DNA of 26,550 nucleotides, from assembly GCA_910588455.1 (NCBI GenBank), contig CAJUPG010000022.1, forward strand, positions 1 to 26,550, written 5' to 3'. How positions within the stretch are numbered: the first letter of the stretch is position 1; each line of letters begins with the position of its first letter. Source of the DNA: an uncultured Oscillospiraceae bacterium. Lineage in GTDB: Bacteria > Bacillota > Clostridia > Oscillospirales > Oscillospiraceae. Positions 6,772 through 13,921 of the stretch are shown piece by piece. The notes beneath the pieces were generated by a model. The model saw only the letters and a program-made list of their open reading frames with translations. It did not search any database and was not told the origin of the DNA. Both the position numbers and the translations under genes were made by a program.

Positions 6772-7024
6772 TTACAGCAGGCTCCAGCCGTCGTCCGGCC
6801 CGGAGTTTCCGCCCGTCCAGAGGAGGGTATACTGTACCTCCCGATACTCGCCGTTCGGCCCGATAGAAGAGACCGCCAGCCCCTCCTCCAGCTCACAGCC
6901 CTGGGTCCACTGGGGTATTTGCTCGCCGGGGTCTGCGGCGCAAGCTCCTCCGCAGGCGGAGAGATTCTTTGACAGCCGGTCAGAACAACCCAGCCAAAAG
7001 GCACAGACTTAAAAAACGCTTCAT
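6772..7024 (-). pseudogene. Frameshifted small lipoprotein gene
   Basis: On the minus strand an ATG at 7024 (ATGA overlap with the DUF6440-type gene) encodes MKRFLSLCLLAGLF and then hits a TGA after 14 codons. The start is a typical lipoprotein signal peptide. A lipobox-like LTGCQ continues in a second frame from the same spot, and LSACGG appears in a third. The third frame then reads on as convincing coding sequence (EQIPQWTQGCELEEGLAVSS, later EYREVQYTLLWTGG and DDGWSLL) to a TAA at 6774-6772. The intact gene therefore probably encoded about 83-85 residues and has one (0 to +1) or two successive frameshifts in the signal-peptide/lipobox region. An assembly error is possible. No family recognised. 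Confidence 0.65.
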
Positions 7025-7182
7025 TTGGTGACCACTGGCTTCCCGCCCTGGTCCAGCAGGACCGTAAAGCCCGCGGCGTTTCCGTCCCGGTGGAACACAT
7101 AATTGACCCCCGTCTCGGTGTCCACCCAAATTTCAACCATGCTTATAGTTCCTTGCTGATAGATTTTTTTGAAACGCTCCAT
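7021..7182 (-). CDS. DUF6440-type small protein, 53 aa
   Basis: Minus-strand translation from the ATG at 7182 gives a 53-aa protein starting MERFKKIYQQGTIS, with VEIWVDTETGVNYVFHRDG, GFTVLLDQGGKPVVTK and a TGA at 7023-7021. The D.ETGVNY...G..G.T.LLD..GKPV pattern matches my recollection of the DUF6440 family of small Firmicute proteins, of unknown function. AAGGAG (7196 down to 7191) sits 8 nt upstream. The gene begins 22 nt after the dehydrogenase stop and overlaps the lipoprotein start by 4 nt, so it belongs to the same operon. It is short and easily missed by an ORF length cutoff. Confidence 0.78.
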   Translation of the reverse strand: MERFKKIYQQGTISMVEIWVDTETGVNYVFHRDGNAAGFTVLLDQGGKPVVTK

Positions 7183-7204
7183 AATCAATACTCCTTTCTG
7201 TTTG

Positions 7205-8188
7205 TTAATTTACAACATGAACCGGCCGTTTTCCTTCCAGAATCAGCCGCACGTTGTTCCAGATATTGGTGTGAGCCCGCCGGAAGGAGCCCTCCGTAAT
7301 GCCTCCCAGATGGGCGGTGCAGATTACCCGGTCCCGGATATGCTCCGGCAGGTCCACCAGGGGGTGGTCGGCGGGGGTGGGCTCCGGGGCAATGGTGTCC
7401 AAACCGGCGCCGGCGATTTTGCCCTCCAGAAGGGCCTCCCGCAGAGCCAGGTTGTCGATCAGCTCCCCCCGGCTGGTGTTGATGAGAAAGGCCCCGGACT
7501 TCATCCGGGCCAGAAAATCCCGGTTGACCATCCCTTTGGTGCTCTCGTTGACGGAGCAGGCCAGCATCACCACGTCGCACCTTGCAGCCAGCTCCTCCAG
7601 AGGCAGGTAGCTGGCCCCCAGCTCTTCCTCCAGGGCCTCCGGGCGGCGGTGGGGGGCGTAGTAGTACAGGGGGCAGCCGAAGGGCTTCAGACGCCGGGCG
7701 GCGGCCTGTCCGATGTCGCCAAAGCCCACCAGACCCACAGACAGCTCTCCCAGCTCCAGGCCGCCCTCCTGCATGATGTTCTCCTTGAACTGGATCTGCC
7801 GGCCCTCCCGGACCGCCCGGTGGGCGGACAGGGCCAGCCGGGTGAGCATCAGCATCAGCATAATGGCAAGCTCCGCCACAGGAGCGGCGTTGCAGCCGGC
7901 GTTGTTGCACACATAGATGCCCCGCTCCTTGGCGGCGGCGGTGTCGATGGCGCTGTAGGCCACCCCCTCGGAGTGAATCAGCTTCACCTGGGGCAGCAGG
8001 TCCATGGCCTGGGCGCTCACAGGGGTAATGGCGTCCACCAGCAGGGCCCCGGCGTCGGGGCAGGCGGCGGCCATCTCCTCCGGGGACGCGTCACGGGCGC
8101 AGAACACCAGCTCCACCGGCAAATCTTTTGCGAAATCCGGAAAAAGCTTCTGGTAGCGCTCTTTTCCTCCGGCAATCAAAACCTTCAT
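7205..8188 (-). CDS. D-isomer-specific 2-hydroxyacid dehydrogenase
   Basis: A 327-aa NAD(P)-dependent dehydrogenase interconverting a 2-oxoacid and a D-2-hydroxyacid. The nucleotide-binding GFGDIG loop is at 155-160 (Gly155, Gly157, Gly160). The catalytic triad is present as Arg240 (NTSRGELID), Glu269 (DTIAPEP) and His293 (CTAHLGGIT). Length and order (substrate domain, Rossmann domain, C-terminal return) are normal. The substrate cannot be read; phosphoglycerate-, hydroxypyruvate- or lactate-type are all possible, and no serine-pathway neighbour is present. The ATG at 8188 overlaps the stop of the upstream Na/Pi gene (ATGA), with AAGAGG about 7-8 nt upstream, so the two are translationally coupled. 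Confidence 0.9.
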   Translation of the reverse strand: MKVLIAGGKERYQKLFPDFAKDLPVELVFCARDASPEEMAAACPDAGALLVDAITPVSAQAMDLLPQVKLIHSEGVAYSAIDTAAAKERGIYVCNNAGCNAAPVAELAIMLMLMLTRLALSAHRAVREGRQIQFKENIMQEGGLELGELSVGLVGFGDIGQAAARRLKPFGCPLYYYAPHRRPEALEEELGASYLPLEELAARCDVVMLACSVNESTKGMVNRDFLARMKSGAFLINTSRGELIDNLALREALLEGKIAGAGLDTIAPEPTPADHPLVDLPEHIRDRVICTAHLGGITEGSFRRAHTNIWNNVRLILEGKRPVHVVN

Positions 8189-9984
8189 TTGGACACCTCT
8201 TTCTGCGGGAATTCCACGGCAATGGGCTGATAATACCGCTGCTTTGCCTGCTCATATTGAATCACAAACGCCTGGGAGCCCCCCTGGTGGAGCTGCTGCA
8301 GGTAGTTGTGGATGTCCTGGCGGATCAGGGCCCCATGGGGGCTGGCCTGCTGGATTACCCGGACGGCGGCGTTGGAGCAGTGGTCGGAAATGCGCTCCAG
8401 GTTGGTCAGCAGTTCCAGGAACTGGGTGCCCACCTCCACGGTGCAGTCCCCCCGCTTCAGCCGCTCCACGTGACGCTCCCGCAGGGTGGCGGTCATAAGA
8501 TCCACAACCTCCTCCAGAGGCTCCACACGGAAGGCGTTCTCCGCGCTCTTGGTCCGGTAGGCCTCTACCGTGGTGCCAAGGGCCTCGTCCACCGCGCTGC
8601 ACACGTACTTCAGCTCCTCCGCCGCCTGGGGCGTAAAGGAGAGGTTCTGCTCGTGGAGAATTGTGGCGCTCTCGCTCAGGTTCACCGCATAGTCGCCGAT
8701 CCGCTCGAAGTCCGTGAGCGCGTGGAGCAGGTCCGACACCATGTCGCTGTCCCGGCCGGGCAGGGAGTGGCTGGACAGCTGGACCAGGTAGCGGTCCAGA
8801 GAGCCCTCCATGTGGTCCAGCCGCTCCTCATTTTCCTGAATTCTAGCAAGCTGCTTTTCGTTGTAGTCGATGAGCAGCCCCTGCGCAAGACCCAAATTCT
8901 TTTGGGCCAGCTCGCCCATTTGGATCACAACCTCCCGGCAGCGCTCCAGTGCCACCGGCGGGGTGGCCAAAAAGCGGGGGTCCAGCAGGGTGGCCATGGA
9001 GTCCTCCCCCGTCTCCGGGATGGTTTTTTCCACCAGCCACACCAGCAGCCGGTTGAAGGGCAGCAGAATCAGGGTACAGACGATGTTGAAAATGGAGTGC
9101 AGGTTGGCGATGGAGCCATAGTCCATAATCTGGTTCCAAAACACCAGACCGACGGCGGCGTTCAGCCCGTAGAGCACCAGGGAAAAGACCAGCGTACCGA
9201 TGATGTTGAAGTAGAGGTGGACCGCAGCGGTGCGCTTGGCGTTGCGGCTGGCTCCGATGCTGGAGAGAATGGCGGTAACGCAGGTGCCGATGTTCTGGCC
9301 CATGATAATGGGCATCGCCACCGAGAAGGTGACCACTCCGGAGGCGGACAGGGCCTGCAAAATCGCCACGGAGGCGGTAGAGCTTTGAATCAGCGCCGTG
9401 ATGCCCGCGCCCACCAGGATTCCCAGAATGGGGTTGGAGAACTGGATAAACATCTGCTGGAAGGCCTCAAGCTGGGTCAGGGGGGTGAGGGCAGTTTCCA
9501 TGGACTTGATGCCCATGAACAGAAGGCCCAGCCCCAGGAAAATCTGTCCCCAGGTGCGCTTGTGCCCTCCGGAGAAAAAGGAATAGAAGATAATCCCGGT
9601 AAAGGCGAAGATGGGGCCCAGCATCTCCGGCCGAAGGAGCAGGAGAAACAGATTGTCTCCGGACAGCCCGCCCAGGCGTAAAATCTGCGCGGTGACCGTA
9701 GTACCGATGTTGGCGCCCATAATCACGCCCACGGCCTGGCGCAGCTTCAGGATTCCGGCATTGACAAAGCCAATGCACATAACGGTGGTGGCGGCGGAGG
9801 AATGGACCATGCCAGCGACCACCGCACCCAGCAGCACCCCTTTGAAAATATTGTCCGTAAGCTTTTCCAGCAGCGAGGCCAGCTTGCCGCTGGTCAGCTT
9901 TTCCAGGCCGGTGGTCATGGTGGACATACCGAACAGGAACGTGGCCAGAGCGCCCAGCAGGGCGATTAAATCGGGCAGCGTCAA
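8185..9984 (-). CDS. Na/Pi-cotransporter family protein with PhoU domain
   Basis: A 599-aa membrane protein of the NptA/YjbB type. The N-terminal about 320 residues hold two inverted Na/Pi-cotransporter repeats, with the SSxxT signature seen as HSSAATT (61-67) and QSSTAS (200-205), and GANIGTTVTA / GQNIGTCVTA after them. The C-terminal about 250 residues are a PhoU-like helical domain (DFERIGDYAVNLSE and NLERISDHCSNAAV, the E/D..R..D metal-site pattern). The family exports or imports phosphate with Na+, and PhoU domains sense phosphate. The start is TTG at 9984, 6 nt after AAGGGGGA (9998-9991); a longer frame to a GTG at 10044 would begin inside the -10 box, so it is rejected. Confidence 0.92.
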   Translation of the reverse strand: MTLPDLIALLGALATFLFGMSTMTTGLEKLTSGKLASLLEKLTDNIFKGVLLGAVVAGMVHSSAATTVMCIGFVNAGILKLRQAVGVIMGANIGTTVTAQILRLGGLSGDNLFLLLLRPEMLGPIFAFTGIIFYSFFSGGHKRTWGQIFLGLGLLFMGIKSMETALTPLTQLEAFQQMFIQFSNPILGILVGAGITALIQSSTASVAILQALSASGVVTFSVAMPIIMGQNIGTCVTAILSSIGASRNAKRTAAVHLYFNIIGTLVFSLVLYGLNAAVGLVFWNQIMDYGSIANLHSIFNIVCTLILLPFNRLLVWLVEKTIPETGEDSMATLLDPRFLATPPVALERCREVVIQMGELAQKNLGLAQGLLIDYNEKQLARIQENEERLDHMEGSLDRYLVQLSSHSLPGRDSDMVSDLLHALTDFERIGDYAVNLSESATILHEQNLSFTPQAAEELKYVCSAVDEALGTTVEAYRTKSAENAFRVEPLEEVVDLMTATLRERHVERLKRGDCTVEVGTQFLELLTNLERISDHCSNAAVRVIQQASPHGALIRQDIHNYLQQLHQGGSQAFVIQYEQAKQRYYQPIAVEFPQKEVSK

Positions 9985-10035
9985 AATAGTTCCCCCTTCA
10001 TTATGCAGCTTCACAGTCGTTAAAAGACCGTTAAA

Positions 10036-10064
10036 ATTATACACTGAATCGGGGACGGGGTAAA
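10036..10064 (-). promoter_or_regulatory. Promoter of the Na/Pi-dehydrogenase operon
   Basis: Minus strand: TTTACC (10064-10059), a 17-nt spacer and TATAAT (10041-10036), a perfect -10. It gives a leader of about 45 nt before the TTG start at 9984 and drives a four-gene minus-strand operon down to the terminator at 6725-6763. Confidence 0.65.
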
Positions 10065-10100
10065 GAAGAATTTTGCAAAAAGCTGTCTAATCTTTTCGAG

Positions 10101-10132
10101 AAAAAGGGGGCGGAATTTTCTTCCGTCCCCTT
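10101..10132 (-). terminator. Terminator of the dap operon
   Basis: On the minus strand AAGGGG-A-CGGAA is followed by GAAAA and TTCCG-C-CCCCTT plus a T-run. The stem is 11 paired bases with one A-C mismatch. It lies 11 nt after the dapB stop and just upstream of the next operon's promoter. Confidence 0.8.
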
Positions 10133-10142
10133 AAATTACAAA

Positions 10143-10898
10143 TTATTTCACCAGCTGAGACATATCGTACAGTCCCGGCGCGCTCACCCCCGCCATAAAT
10201 TTGGCGGCCTCCAGGGCCCCCTGGGCGAAAATCTCCCGGGAGAGGGCGGTGTGCTTGATTTCAATCAGCTCGTCGTGTCCGGCAAAAATGATCTCATGTT
10301 CGCCCACAATGGTCCCCCCCCGGACAGCGGAGATGCCGATCTCCTTTTTATCCCGGGGGCGGCGGACGCTGTGGCGCTCAAACACATACTCCGTCCCGTG
10401 GCCGCAGCTCTCCGCCGCCGCGCCGGCGATCATCAGGGCCGTTCCGGAGGGGGCGTCCACCTTCCGGCGGTGGTGCCGCTCCACAATTTCGATATCGCAG
10501 CTGTCCCCCAGAACGGAGGCGGCCTTTTTCACCAGCTCCAGCAGCACGTTGATCCCCAGGGACATATTGGCCGAGCGGAAGATGGGGGTTTTCAGGGCGG
10601 CGGCGCCGATCTGGGCCACCTGCTCCGGGGTATAGCCGGTGGTGGCCAGCACCAGGGGGATTTTCCGGGCGATGGAGAACTCCAGCAGCCCCTCCAGTGC
10701 GGCGGGGGCGGAGAAGTCGATCACCGCGTCCGCCTCCCCCTGAAACCGGGCGGGGGAGGAGAACACGGGAAATTCCCGGTCGGCGGAGCCCAATACGTCG
10801 AACCCGGCGGCAATCTCCACCTGGGGGTCGCTCTGACACAGCGCGGCCACTACCCGGCCCATATGGCCGCTGCAGCCGGATATGATTATCTTCGGCAT
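10143..10898 (-). CDS. dapB: 4-hydroxy-tetrahydrodipicolinate reductase
   Basis: The 251-aa DapB reduces the DapA product with NAD(P)H in lysine/diaminopimelate synthesis. The N-terminal dinucleotide loop is GCSGHMG (8-14). ATTGYT (85-90) is the conserved nucleotide-site strand. The catalytic segment VERHHRRKVDAPSGTA carries His142, His143 and Lys146. RGGTIVGEHEIIFAG and the C-terminal A..A..F..G.. segment are also typical. Length is normal. GAGGGAG lies about 6 nt before the ATG at 10898. It is the last gene of the operon, 13 nt after dapA. Confidence 0.96.
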   Translation of the reverse strand: MPKIIISGCSGHMGRVVAALCQSDPQVEIAAGFDVLGSADREFPVFSSPARFQGEADAVIDFSAPAALEGLLEFSIARKIPLVLATTGYTPEQVAQIGAAALKTPIFRSANMSLGINVLLELVKKAASVLGDSCDIEIVERHHRRKVDAPSGTALMIAGAAAESCGHGTEYVFERHSVRRPRDKKEIGISAVRGGTIVGEHEIIFAGHDELIEIKHTALSREIFAQGALEAAKFMAGVSAPGLYDMSQLVK

Positions 10899-10911
10899 AA
10901 CAAACTCCCTC

Positions 10912-11805
10912 TTATCCCTTCAGCAGCCCCATGCGCTCCATGGATGCCTTCAGGGTGGCCAGATTCCCGTCGGACATTTCGCACAGGGGCAGGCGTAAAA
11001 TGCCCGCCTCCAGGCCCATCAGGTTCATGGCGGCCTTTACGGGGATGGGGTTGACCTCGCAGAACAGGGCGTCGATCAGGTCCATGTACTGGATTTGCAG
11101 CTCGCAGGCCGCCTGGAAGTCGTTGTCCAGGCACAGATGGCTCATGCGCAGCATCACGTCAGGGATAATGTTGGAGGCCACGGAGATCACGCCCTTGGCC
11201 CCCAGGGACATCATGGGCACCACCTGGTCGTCGTTGCCGGACCAGACGTAAAAATCCTCGGGGCACAAAAAGCGGGTGTGGGCCAGGAGGGAGAAGTTGC
11301 CGCTGGCCTCCTTCACGCCGTTGATCCGGGGGTGCTGGGCCAGATGCTGGTAGGTGGAGGCGGCAAAGGACACCCCCGTCCGAGAGGGCACGTTGTACAT
11401 GATAACGGGCAGTTCCACCCGGTCGGCAATATACTCGTAGTGCTTGATGAGGCCGGTCTGGCTGCACTTGTTGTAGTAGGGAGTCACATGGAGCAGGGCG
11501 TCCGCGCCGGAGTCCTGGGCGTGGAGGGACAGGTACACGGCGGCGGAGGTATCGTTGCTGCCCGCGCCGGCAATGACCTTCACCTTGTGGTCCACCCGCT
11601 TGACGCAGTAGTCCACGGCGGCGATGTGCTCCCGGATGGACATGGTGGCGGATTCGCCGGTGGTGCCGCACACGCACACCGCGTCCACCCCGGCCTGGAG
11701 CTGGAGGTCAATCTGCTTGCCGAAGGCGTCGTAGTCGATATTCCCGTTCTGGTCAAAGGGCGTAATCAAAGCGGGGCAGGAACCGGTAAAAACGGGGGTT
11801 CTCAT
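10912..11805 (-). CDS. dapA: 4-hydroxy-tetrahydrodipicolinate synthase
   Basis: The 297-aa DapA condenses pyruvate with aspartate semialdehyde. Visible are GTTGES (47-52), HVTPYYNK with the relay tyrosine, Tyr137 and Arg142 in YNVPSRTG, and the Schiff-base Lys165 in NGVKEASGN. Unlike the paralogue at 4705, it has the YNVPSRTG motif of true DapA, where the Arg binds the aspartate-semialdehyde carboxylate. The ATG at 11805 is preferred (AAGGA 10 nt upstream; MRTPVFTGSCPAL aligns with usual starts); a TTG two codons upstream sits only about 4 nt from the ribosome site. It lies between asd and dapB, completing the first steps of the DAP branch. Confidence 0.96.
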   Translation of the reverse strand: MRTPVFTGSCPALITPFDQNGNIDYDAFGKQIDLQLQAGVDAVCVCGTTGESATMSIREHIAAVDYCVKRVDHKVKVIAGAGSNDTSAAVYLSLHAQDSGADALLHVTPYYNKCSQTGLIKHYEYIADRVELPVIMYNVPSRTGVSFAASTYQHLAQHPRINGVKEASGNFSLLAHTRFLCPEDFYVWSGNDDQVVPMMSLGAKGVISVASNIIPDVMLRMSHLCLDNDFQAACELQIQYMDLIDALFCEVNPIPVKAAMNLMGLEAGILRLPLCEMSDGNLATLKASMERMGLLKG

Positions 11806-11827
11806 AGACAAAACATCCTTTCCAAAA

Positions 11828-12925
11828 TTACTTACGGGTAATATACCCCTCCGCGCATAACAGCTCCGCCATCAGCACGTTGCCGCCGGCGGCGCCCCGC
11901 AGGGTGTTGTGGCTCAGGCCCACGAATTTGTAGTCGTACTGGCTGTCTGGGCGCAGGCGGCCGGCGGAGATGGCCATGCCCCCCTCCAGGTCCCGGTCCA
12001 GCTTGGCTTGGGGCCGGTCCGGCTCCTCGAAGTAGTGGATGAACTGCTTGGGAGCGGAGGGCAGCTCCAGCTCCTGGGCGCGGCCCTTGAAATTCCTCCA
12101 AATCTCCTTGATCTGCTCCTCGGTGGGCTTTTTTCCCTCCTTGAACTTGACGAACACCGCGGCGGTATGGCCGTCGGAGACAGGCACCCGCAGGCACTGG
12201 GCGGTGATGGCGGGGGAGCTGGCCTTGACGATTTTGCCGTCCTCGATATGGCCCCAGACCTTCAGCGGCTCCTGCTCGCTCTTCTCCTCCTCGCCGCCGA
12301 TGTAGGGGATCAGATTGTCGATCATCTCCGGCCAGCGCTCGAAGGTCTTGCCCGCGCCGGAGATGGCCTGATAGGTGCAGGCCAGGACCTTTTCGATCTC
12401 ATAACCGGCCTTCATCAGAGGGGTGAGCATGGGGGTGTAGCTCTGGATGGAGCAGTTGGATTTGACGGAAATAAAGCCCCGCTTGGTGCCCAGGCGGGAG
12501 CGCTGGGCGGGAATGATCCGGGCGTGGTCCGGGTTGAGCTCCGGGACGATCATGGGCACGTCGTCGGTCCAGCGGTGGGCGGAGTTGTTGGACAGCACCG
12601 GGCACTCCGCCTTGGCGTAGCGCTCCTCCAGGGCGCGGATCTCGTCCTTTTTCATGTCCACGGCGCAGAATACGAAGTCCACCAGTCCGGCGATTTTTTC
12701 CACGTCCTCCTGGGCGTCCATCACCACGATATCCTTGGCCTGGGCGGGGATGGGGGTCTGCATGGCCCAGCGGCCAGAGACCGCCTGCTCATAGGTCTTT
12801 CCGGCGGACCGGGGGCTGGCGGCAATGACGGTGAGCTGGAACCAGGGGTGGTTCTCCAGCAGGGTAACAAAGCGCTGGCCCACCATGCCGGTGCCGCCGA
12901 TCACGCCTACCTTATACTTTTCCAT
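11828..12925 (-). CDS. asd: Aspartate-semialdehyde dehydrogenase
   Basis: A 365-aa enzyme converting beta-aspartyl phosphate to aspartate semialdehyde, the shared precursor of lysine/DAP, threonine and methionine. The N-terminal NADP loop GVIGGTGMVGQRF is at 7-19. Catalytic Cys158 is in SVKSNCSIQSY, and His253 is in VSDGHTAAVFVKF. The length and the insert KVWGHIEDGKI fit the longer archaeal/fungal-like Asd type, also found in many Clostridia, rather than the E. coli type. The ATG at 12925 is 9 nt after AAGGAG (12940-12935); the TTG three codons upstream is too close to that site. The ribosome site touches the stop of the upstream DUF1835 gene. Confidence 0.95.
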   Translation of the reverse strand: MEKYKVGVIGGTGMVGQRFVTLLENHPWFQLTVIAASPRSAGKTYEQAVSGRWAMQTPIPAQAKDIVVMDAQEDVEKIAGLVDFVFCAVDMKKDEIRALEERYAKAECPVLSNNSAHRWTDDVPMIVPELNPDHARIIPAQRSRLGTKRGFISVKSNCSIQSYTPMLTPLMKAGYEIEKVLACTYQAISGAGKTFERWPEMIDNLIPYIGGEEEKSEQEPLKVWGHIEDGKIVKASSPAITAQCLRVPVSDGHTAAVFVKFKEGKKPTEEQIKEIWRNFKGRAQELELPSAPKQFIHYFEEPDRPQAKLDRDLEGGMAISAGRLRPDSQYDYKFVGLSHNTLRGAAGGNVLMAELLCAEGYITRK

Positions 12926-12940
12926 TTCAAACAACTCCTT

Positions 12941-13705
12941 CTAAAAAGATCGAAATAAGTAAGGGAATTTCTCTGTTTTGCGCAAGGACCTGCGATAGGG
13001 GCAGCCGTCCTCCGGCTGTGTGAGCGCCTCCAGCGCGCCGGAGCGGACCATTTTTTCGATTCGCGTATGGATAAACAGGTCAGAAATGCGCAGCTGATCC
13101 CGGCCCAGCACATTGCCGATGACAGCGGCCTCGTAAAATTCCACCTCTGCGGCGGCAAGCTCCCGGAAGATGCAGCTGTCATACAGAGACTCCGGGACGC
13201 TGCGCACCTCCCCGTTGACCACCGCCCGGAGGGGGGCGTTCTCCCGCACCAGCGCCTGCCATTGCGCGACATAGTGCCGCCGCTGTGCGTCGGGGAGGGA
13301 GGTTTCCAGAGACAGCAGGCCGTACCACTCCTCCGGGGCCACCTCGCCGCAGCCCGTCCAATGGACCAGGATGTGGTCGGTGCAGGTGAAGTCCGGGAGC
13401 TTGATGCAGGAGATGGTGCCGTGGCAGTCGGAGAGCCGGTCCAGCAGCCAGTAGAAGCCGCAGCGCTCGTCGGGCTGGTCGCTGTACCACACCCGCAGCG
13501 GCTCGCCGGCGGTGAACCGCTTTTGCAGCTCCTCCAGGCCGGTGGGGTCCGGGATGTGGGAGAGGTCCCCGGTGCTGAGGCCCATTCCGAAGGCGAACAC
13601 GTCCCCCGGTGTGCCGCCCAGGGGGAAGGTATTGGTCCCGATGGCCTGCGCCATCTTCAAGCTGCCGCCTGCACTGTCGCTGAATACTGCCTCGATCATA
13701 TGCAT
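12941..13705 (-). CDS. DUF1835/DUF3658-type protein
   Basis: A 254-aa soluble protein that starts MHMIEAVFSDSAGGSLKMAQ, the pattern of DUF1835 (MIHIxFGDSAxGSL). Two shorter landmarks are VWYSDQPDERCGFYWLL in the middle and LYDSCIFREL followed by RISDLFIHTRIEKM and GALEA in the C-terminal half, the last part resembling DUF3658. No signal peptide or membrane span. The function of the family is unknown. The ATG at 13705 has GGGGGAG 5 nt upstream; a second ATG is two codons in. It is the first gene of the asd-dapA-dapB operon, its stop lying just before the asd ribosome site, so it should be co-expressed with DAP synthesis. Confidence 0.82.
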   Translation of the reverse strand: MHMIEAVFSDSAGGSLKMAQAIGTNTFPLGGTPGDVFAFGMGLSTGDLSHIPDPTGLEELQKRFTAGEPLRVWYSDQPDERCGFYWLLDRLSDCHGTISCIKLPDFTCTDHILVHWTGCGEVAPEEWYGLLSLETSLPDAQRRHYVAQWQALVRENAPLRAVVNGEVRSVPESLYDSCIFRELAAAEVEFYEAAVIGNVLGRDQLRISDLFIHTRIEKMVRSGALEALTQPEDGCPYRRSLRKTEKFPYLFRSF

Positions 13706-13800
13706 TTCTTCTCCCCCTCGTTCGCTGCCGCAGGCCGGACGGAGGAGGGGGTAGCCAAAGGGCCGCGATACGCTGCGAATCGAAGTTCAAAAATCAAAGG

Positions 13801-13829
13801 TTGCCAACCAGGGAAATTCCCGCTATAAT
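13801..13829 (+). promoter_or_regulatory. Sigma-A promoter of the SpoIID-like gene
   Basis: TTGCCA (13801-13806), a 17-nt spacer and TATAAT (13824-13829). The transcript would start near 13836 with a leader of about 86 nt. Two odd palindromes, GGTTGCCAACC (13799-13809) and GGGAAATTCCC (13811-13821), cover the -35 and spacer, one base apart. They are candidate operator half-sites. Confidence 0.72.
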
Positions 13830-13853
13830 ACAAAAATGACCCTGATTGAATTA
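13825..13853 (-). promoter_or_regulatory. Possible divergent promoter of the dap operon
   Basis: On the minus strand TATTAT (13830-13825) overlaps the -10 of the plus-strand promoter. The best -35 (TAATTC, 13853-13848, 17-nt spacer) is poor. A promoter for the DUF1835-asd-dapA-dapB operon must lie between 13706 and about 13920, and this is the best candidate seen. I found no lysine riboswitch core in the leader of about 113 nt it would give. Confidence 0.35.
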
Positions 13854-13921
13854 TGATAACATGAGCCTTGTGGGGTGTCAATTCCAAAGGTTTTACGTTT
13901 TTTGCAGAAATGGAGCCTGTT

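Noticed and set aside
7169..8230. Plus-strand 353-codon frame opposite the 2-hydroxyacid dehydrogenase
   Set aside because: The minus strand has an intact GFGDIG loop and Arg-Glu-His triad; the plus-strand frame has no domain.
8128..9681. Plus-strand 517-codon frame opposite the Na/Pi transporter
   Set aside because: Antisense to a protein with clear paired transporter repeats; repetitive His/Gln/Gly composition typical of a shadow.
13706..13921. Lysine riboswitch for the dap operon
   Set aside because: I looked for the multi-helix core in the minus-strand leader and saw only short unrelated palindromes. A covariance search would be decisive.
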